A stretch of 64,000 nt of DNA. It comes from Coenobita brevimanus (Eukaryota > Arthropoda > Malacostraca > Decapoda > Coenobitidae). The notes beneath the pieces are model-generated. The model was not told the origin of the DNA. It saw nothing but the letters and a program-made list of their open reading frames with translations, and did not search any database. Location of the stretch: the NCBI GenBank assembly GCA_032717465.1, contig CM064666.1, forward strand, positions 4,826,028 to 4,890,027, read 5' to 3'. Of the stretch, positions 58,240 through 64,000 are shown one piece after another. Positions within the stretch are counted from its first letter, which is position 1. Every line of letters begins with the position of its first letter. Position numbers and translations under genes: made by a program.

Positions 58240-59479
58240 CACAATGTAAAGTATTTGAAACGATATGGCTTTTAGGAAAGTGAATAAAGTTAGAGGGGAA
58301 GAAAGATTAATAAAAAGAGAGAATGTTATGTAATGAATAAAATTAGATGAATAATACTGTAATATGAATCACAATCTGTAGAGAAAGCTGCAGGCAATAT
58401 CTACAGAAAGGTGAAACGATGACAAGAGAACATTAAAATGATTACAAATGTGTCCACTTCCAGTGAGCTAGGTGTTGCAGTCTGTCGAGCGCGTCACAGG
58501 AAGGAGGCTGGAGATTCTACCCATCCAGGAGAGTGGAGGCGACGATTGGAGAGAGTGGGATGGCATTAGTCGGGACGTGGCTGTGTGTGAGTGGTGTTGC
58601 AAGGCAGAGCTGCTGAGTTGATTGGAAAAGTATGAAGACAAAAAACTGTGACATGGAACACTATGATTGGTCTCATTGCCCCCCTCAAGGACGTTGGTAT
58701 GGTGGTGGTGAGGGCTGGTTGTGTGGGCGGTGGTGGGTATTGTTGGGGGTTGACTCACCAGGGTATGCTAGGGTGAGGTTGCTTTGTGGTTGGTGGGGAG
58801 TGAAAATTGTCAGAGCGGGGCAGGACAGGATATTACCGTAACAGGGCCCTCACACACACAAGAAAAAAAAAATCGCAGGATACCCAAAAATAAGCCAGGT
58901 GAGACAGGAACAGGACGGAAGTGCAGGTGCAAGGCTTGGACAAGTGGCAGTTGCAAAGAGAATATACGTATGAGACGTGAAGTTAGGGTTAAGCCTCTCA
59001 CTGCCAACACTGTTATACCACATTTACGCCCACTCAGATCAATCCAAAGTCCGATGTAAATTAACGGGTGTTTATTCTGGCTAGCTGAACACAGATGCTC
59101 CCCGTATTAGCCTTGCCTCAGAACTGATCATAGAGCTGGAGAGATGCCGGGCAGCTCGTATTGCTAGACCTAACTCAACATGTTTTGAAAGTGACGCCTG
59201 CTGAACACTACAAAAATCAGTCACATAGGCCAGGAACACACCTACACACTACTAGATATATACTTATATTCATTGTTATCACAATACTTTTTCAAGAAAG
59301 TTTTATATCATTGTAACAACAGGATTAGAAGATTAATGAATGAATGAACGTAACTGCAATGAGATTTTATGATTGGAAAAAAATATTACACCAGCGACAA
59401 GCTCTTAGAAATTATTTATCATATGATGAAAAAGAGCTATGTTTATCATGCAAGAATATCTAATATACTATAGCAGTAG

Positions 59480-59483
<4 letters not shown>
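58240..59483. other. Unassigned DNA, no gene recognised
   Basis: A GT-rich patch lies at 58680-58810. No domain, RNA gene or named repeat is seen. Confidence 0.4.

Positions 59484-59533
<50 letters not shown>
59484..59533. repeat. (GT)n microsatellite
   Basis: About 25 GT units. Confidence 0.97.
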
Positions 59534-59536
<3 letters not shown>

Positions 59537-59698
59537 GGGCAGCCGAAACTACACATTCAAATAGCACCAAAATTGGCAAAAAAATCGCAAAAAATTCGCT
59601 GATGGGAAAAACTTGGTTCCATCACGATTGAAACACTTTTACAATATTTAATGAGCGATCAAATTTTGACCAAAGACTCAGCACCCGGCGCCCGGTCG

Positions 59699-60065
59699 GT
59701 TGCCGTGGCCGAGTGGTTAATATCTCGGACTTGCGTGCGGACAACTTGGGTTCCATTCCCGAAGCTGCAAATAACACGATCAATTGGTTAGCTGCAAAAA
59801 ATCCAAGTGACAACGTTAGACTTGAACAACACATAAACGGACCATCATGGGCCCTTCGATGTCGCCTTGACGGCCGATAGTGACAACGTTAGACTAGAAC
59901 AGCACATAAACGTGACTCGGATTACCTGAAATGATCGCAACTGCGCACGAAGCTTGAGGAAACGAGTGCGAAGCACGAGAAAGCGAGCGCAGCGTGAGAG
60001 CCCTCCCCAGGAGCAAGTGCGAGAGGGCCCGAAGGGCCACGAGAACTTGTATAAGATATACTACA
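59699..60065 (+). mobile_element. SINE-C: tRNA-Ser/Leu-headed repeat
   Basis: Bases 59699-59770 resemble a class II tRNA (Ser/Leu type): GGTTGCCGTGGCCGAGTGG with A box TGGCCGAGTGG (59706-59716), and B box GGTTCCATTCC (59749-59759), but no long variable arm and poor acceptor pairing. A tRNA-unrelated body follows, with a 26-bp direct repeat (gtgacaacgttagac) at 59807 and 59880 (period 73) and a GC-rich end (ggcccgaagggcc). Only one copy is in the window. It is not a functional tRNA gene. Confidence 0.65.
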
Positions 60066-60090
60066 AAACCCCCTATTCATCTCTGTCTGT

Positions 60091-60091
60091 T

Positions 60092-60161
<70 letters not shown>

Positions 60162-60680
60162 ATCTTGCAAGCGATCATGTTTGTGAACCTTAACAGGAGT
60201 GTGATAACTTGGTGAGCAGATGGGTGAATGATGCAGAGGACAGGCAGGTGGTATGGGTGAATAGGGTGGGCAGGCACAGTGGGTGGGTGAGTGGGTAAAA
60301 TGGGCTGGTCAACGGGATGGGCAGGCAGGATGATTGGGATGAGTGGGCAGTGCTGATTGTGATGGCTGGAGTGGGTGTGTGGGAGGGTCAGATTGATGTG
60401 GGAGCAAGTGGGTGTGTGGATGGCTGGGGTAGACATGAAGGGGGGGGTTGTAGGTGGACCAGGTGGGTTGGTAAGGTAAGTGGGCTGGATTGGGTGGATG
60501 TTCTGGCAGGATTGGTTGTTGGGTTGGCAAGCTGGATGTATTTTTGAATGGGTGAATGATTGGGATGGATGAGTGTTTGGGCTGTGATGGTGGTTGGATG
60601 GGCAATCTGGGTGGTGGGTGGCCTTTCTGAATTGGTGGGTGGTTGTGTGGCTTTGGTATAAGGGTATGGGCAAGCATTTC
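60091..60680. repeat. (TCTG)n(TC)n and G-rich minisatellite
   Basis: (TCTG)n at 60084-60122 passes into (TC)n to 60158. Bases 60200-60680 are made of irregular tgggtgggtgggcagg-like words with strong G/T bias. Pro/His/Thr-rich frames on the minus strand are artefacts. Confidence 0.88.
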
Positions 60681-61132
60681 ATTGGGGAAGTAGAAGGAGT
60701 TTTCCCTGAAGATGCTCGGGGCAGCCCTGATCTAGCAGATAATTACTAAATATGCATAGCACACAAATGTATTAGCATTTATGAAACAATTTATGTCTAC
60801 GGTAAATATTATATATGCTTAAAATCTCATGTTCAGATTTTTTTTTTCACAGAAAAGCTGGTACTGAGTAATAAATATTATATCAGTTTACCTTTATACG
60901 TAAAGAAGAATATTATTTTAATAATGCGATAATTCAAGCAGCAATAATCATTATTCATTTTTCAGAGTAAACAGTACACTGCCAGATGAATCTGCCCAAA
61001 GAAATCAGTCTTGGCACATGAAAGACGTTTTCTTAGTCCTGGTGGGAGAGGGGCTGCCACACCCCAAAACCTTCTGCCTCGTACGCCGTTGCTTTGGGGG
61101 CACGTGGCAGAATATAAATTATCGTCCTGTGC

Positions 61133-61133
<1 letters not shown>
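60681..61133. other. Unassigned AT-rich DNA
   Basis: No gene or named repeat is seen. Confidence 0.4.

Positions 61134-61177
<44 letters not shown>
61134..61177. repeat. (GT)n microsatellite
   Basis: About 22 GT units. Confidence 0.97.
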
Positions 61178-61181
<4 letters not shown>

Positions 61182-61240
61182 TTACTAGTCATCCTGATGG
61201 AGGAGACGAATGGGCAGGTGGGTTGATGGCTGGATGGGTG

Positions 61241-63143
61241 TTTTTTTTTTTTTATGCGAGGAAGAAGGAACCAAAGGCCATAAGCCCGCAGTAACAGTTC
61301 CCTCCAAGAGAAAAACAAAATACAATAGAGAGCCAAATTCAAGACCCGATCATTTTGAGATGCCTGGACACACTGCGTTTGAAAGACTGGAGATCATAGG
61401 CAGCAGGAAATACAGACAGAGAGAGACAGTTCCAGAGATGACCTGTTGCATAAATGAAAGACTGGGAGTAACGGTTAACTCTTGCATTAGAGAGTTGGAC
61501 AGAAAAGGGATGAGAGTTTGCTGCCAGACGGGTGCTACGCCCGTCGTGGAGGTGGAGGAATGCAAGCAGACAGTTCAGAGGAGCAGTGACCATTAAAGTA
61601 GCGATAGAAAAGAGATCAAGGTGCAACAGTGCGGCAAAGAGACAGAGGTTGAAGGGAGTCAGTAAGAGGAGGAGAGTTAATGAGACGAAAAGCCTTTGAC
61701 TCCACCCTATTGAGAAGTGCTGTATGTGGGGAGCCTCCCCACACATGAGAGTTGTACTCCACACAGGGGCGCATAAAACCTCTGTATAGTCAACAATTGT
61801 GCAGGGGTAAAGAAAGAGTGGAGTCGGCTTAGCACACCCAATCTCTTGGAAGCAGATTTTACAAGAGATGTAATATGATCTTTCCAAGATAAGTCCCGAG
61901 TAAATGAAACCCCAAGCATGTTCAAGGATGATGCAGGATTAAGCTGAATATTATTAAACATTAGTGGGTATACCTGTGGAAGATTTTGTCGGGTTGATAG
62001 GTGTAAGAACTGAGTCTTAGATGCATTAAAAACAACCATATTATTTTTACCCCAGTCAGAGATACGAGCCAAGTCAGACATTAGGTGTGCCATAGCCTCA
62101 TCCCTTGTTTGTTGAAGTAACTGTTGAGAAGGGCGTTGTGGGAACTGAATGGAAAGGTGAAGGGTGGAGTCATCAGCGTATGAGTGGATAGGGTTAGATG
62201 GACAGCTTAGAAGATCATTGATGAATAAAAGGAAGAGAGTTGGTGATAGGACACAGCCCTGAGGAACACCACTGTTGATAGATCTAGGAGAAGAACGATG
62301 GCCGTCTACAACAGCGGCTATAGAACGACCAGAAAGGAAGCTAGTGATGAAGGCACAGATAGAAGGATAGAAACCGTAGGAGTATAGTTTGGAAATTAAA
62401 GATTTATGCCAGACTCGATCGAAAGCCTTTGAGATGTCAAGTGCAATGGCAAAGCTTTCGCCAAAGTCCCGAAAGGAGGATGACCAGGAGTCTGAAAGGT
62501 AGGTGAGAAGATCGCCAGTGGAGCGTCCCTGACGGAACCCGTACTGACGATCAGAAAGAAGGTTGTGATAGGAAAGATGCTTTAAAATTTTTCTATTGAG
62601 AATTGACTCGAAAACTTTTGAAATACAGGACGTTAAAGCAATTGGACGATAGTTGGAGGGTTGGGAGTGGTCACCCTTCTTTGGGACTGGCTGAATGAGA
62701 GCAAACCTCCAGCAAGAAGAAAAGGTACAAGTTGACAGACAAAGGCGAAAGAGTTTGCCTAGGCAGGGTGTAAGCACAGAAGCACAGTTCTTGAGAACAA
62801 CAGGAGGGACCCCACCAGGCCCATATGCCTTGTTAGTACTGAGGCCAGTGATGGCAGAAAATACATCAGCTGAAGAAATTTTCATGTCAGCCATGAGGAA
62901 GTCAGAGGGGGGAAGTGATGGAGGAACAGCACCGGAATCGTCTAAGGTGGAATTGGAGGAGAAAGTCTGTACGAAGAGATCTGCTTTATCAGTAGAAGAA
63001 ATAGCTACAGAACCATCAGAGTAGAAAAGAGGAGGGAAGGTTTATGAAGTAAAGTTGTTAGAAAGATTTTTGGCAAGGTGCCAGAAGGAGCGGGAAAAAT
63101 TCGAGTTGGAGAGCAAGCAAGATCGGGGAGTGAGTGGATTTTG
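61241..63143 (-). mobile_element. Jockey-like LINE copy 3, youngest, 5'-truncated
   Basis: A 395-codon frame (62894-61707) covers nearly all of the RT: NKAYGPGGVPPVVLKNC, KKGDHSQPSNYRPIALTSC, NLLSDRQYGFRQGRSTGDL, SKAFDRVWHKSLISKL, VPQGCVLSPTLFLLFIND, SYADDSTLHLS with the catalytic Asp pair, and LNMLGVSFTRDLSWKDH. The C-terminal part continues after a small deletion near 61790. The frame stays open upstream to about 63050 (the region before the RT). Poly(A) is the T-run at 61241-61253. Candidate target duplications are gctggatgggt at 61229 and gctgaatgggt at 63144. The endonuclease half is missing, so it is immobile by itself. Confidence 0.92.
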
Positions 63144-63179
63144 CTGAATGGGTAGGAGGACGGTGCGAGTTTGGTTGAC

Positions 63180-63566
63180 TTACGAAGTGGGTAGGTGGGT
63201 GGGTGGGTGGACTATGTACTCGTAAGCAGGCAAGCAGCGTGGGTAAGTGGGTTGCTGTGTGACTGGGTGGGGTGGTTGTGTGAGTGGCAGTGTGGGTAGG
63301 TAGGTGGGTGGGTGTTGCAGGTGGGCAGAATGAGTAGGTGGGTGCGTGGATGGGCAGACATTTTGGTTGGTTAAGCTGGATAAGTGGATGGGTAGATTAT
63401 GTGGGTGAGTGGGTATATATGGGGCTTCCCGGAGGACATTGCAAGAGATGGTTATATCCAAGGTAGAGAGAGACACCAGGTATAGACACGCGCAGCTTTT
63501 CTGGGGGGTCAGGGGTGAAGTGACGTCAGCTGTGTTGTGGCGAGGAGGGGCGCGGGGGAGGGGGAG

Positions 63567-63614
<48 letters not shown>
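63180..63614. repeat. G-rich minisatellite and (GA)n
   Basis: Bases 63180-63420 repeat gtgggtgggtggg-like words, similar to 60200-60680. (GA)n lies at about 63565-63613. Confidence 0.88.
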
Positions 63615-63616
<2 letters not shown>

Positions 63617-63887
63617 GTGTTTTATAATAGTCTTATTGTGTAGGTGTTATTTAGATGGATTAAGTGTTCCATTACCTCCCTGCCTCATCCTTCACCCTCA
63701 TCCCACAGCCTCACCTTCCACCCTCATCGCATGTCTCATCCTGCCTCCCTCACCTTTTAACATTTATTGGAGTTATATTTGTTTCTCTCATCAGCCTGCT
63801 AGGACTTCTGTTGCTATTATTGTTTAGATGTAAAATTACGTTATTAAAGGCTTAGGCAATTTTGTTATTGTACATAGCTATACTGAC

Positions 63888-63957
63888 CTTGTTCTGGAAG
63901 ATGGAGAGAAGGTACTGCATCGGGCCGCAGTGTTCTCTGTCGTACAGGCACAGGTAC
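63888..63957 (-). CDS. Candidate 70-nt internal exon of an unidentified host gene
   Basis: On the minus strand, attactacag (acceptor, AG at 63959-63958) precedes one base plus 23 clean codons, YLCLYDREHCGPMQYLL followed by SIFQNK, and then gtcagt (donor, GT at 63887-63886). The segment is GC-richer than its surroundings, with a strong codon-like pattern, and 70 nt is a usual internal exon length (starts phase 2-like, ends on a codon). I do not recognise the protein. It has alternating aromatic and Leu residues and two Cys. Neighbouring exons would lie beyond 64000 upstream and at lower coordinates downstream. None is identified, so the LINE-rich region may be its intron. A chance open frame is possible. 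Confidence 0.5.
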
Positions 63958-64000
63958 CTGTAGTAATTCATACTTTACGTTTCTTGCATAAGATGTTTGT

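Noticed and set aside
59699..59770. Functional nuclear tRNA-Ser/Leu gene
   Set aside because: A and B boxes are present, but the acceptor stem does not pair and the variable arm is missing; it is a SINE head.
60077..60682. 201-codon minus-strand Pro/His/Thr-rich protein
   Set aside because: It is read out of a G-rich minisatellite plus (TCTG)n/(TC)n.

Overview
The window looks like repeat-rich nuclear DNA from an arthropod, most likely a decapod crustacean. That placement is an inference. It rests on the very high density of long dinucleotide microsatellites, the crustacean-like RTE and Jockey-type LINEs, Penelope-like elements, tRNA- and 5S-derived SINEs, and an inserted mitochondrial segment whose gene order (tRNA-Asp, atp8, atp6, cox3) and use of TGA for tryptophan fit arthropod mtDNA. 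There is no operon, no bacterial gene and no intact protein-coding gene. Nearly everything recognisable is a mobile element or its debris. The only credible piece of a host gene is one 70-nt candidate exon on the minus strand at 63888-63957.

Layout. 1-3.7 kb: microsatellites, a near-perfect 29-bp-arm hairpin, otherwise nothing recognised. 3.7-5.6 kb (-): a broken transposon-type gene of the DUF7869-like family. 5.9-9.9 kb: minisatellites, an AGGTCA-rich tandem repeat, purine-rich DNA. 9.9-13.2 kb: LINE 3' end and three copies of a tRNA-derived SINE (SINE-A) among (AT)n tracts. 13.2-17.4 kb: a decayed non-LTR element (ORF1 and endonuclease) abutting a Penelope-like element (-) with RT, GIY-YIG nuclease and a possible hammerhead motif. 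17.4-19.8 kb (-): a NUMT carrying cox3, atp6, atp8, tRNA-Asp and nad2, with cox1/cox2 missing. 20.7-26.9 kb: RTE 3' ends, a nested insertion with a target-site duplication, a second non-LTR ORF1/EN element split by a 5S-rRNA-derived SINE, and LINE fragments. 28.7-31.7 kb (+): the longest Jockey-like LINE copy. 32-36 kb: minisatellites, a PIF/Harbinger-like MITE and a second SINE-like family (SINE-B). 36.2-38 kb (-): RTE-type RT. 38.8-40.3 kb: pyrimidine-rich DNA. 41.3-43.5 kb: SINE-B module, a 55-bp palindrome and Jockey-like copy 2 (-). 45.7-47.2 kb (+): an RTE copy interrupted by about 0.6 kb. 49 kb: SINE-B. 52.1-53.7 kb: LTR fragment, inverted repeats with an RTE end between them, and a TIR element with 8-bp target-site duplication. 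55.1-58 kb (-): an LTR-retrotransposon remnant (gag, zinc knuckle, protease). 58.1 kb: a 150-bp MITE. 59.7 kb: a tRNA-headed repeat. 61.2-63.1 kb (-): the youngest-looking Jockey-like copy. 63.9 kb (-): the candidate exon.

How parts relate. The RTE-type LINE ends and the 5S-derived SINE share a 3' tail (core GGCGTCTGGCAAT followed by a microsatellite), the pattern expected when a SINE borrows the reverse transcriptase of a LINE. Several insertions are nested (RTE into SINE-B, 5S-SINE into a LINE ORF1, MITE-like sequence into an RTE copy), so relative ages can be read from the window.
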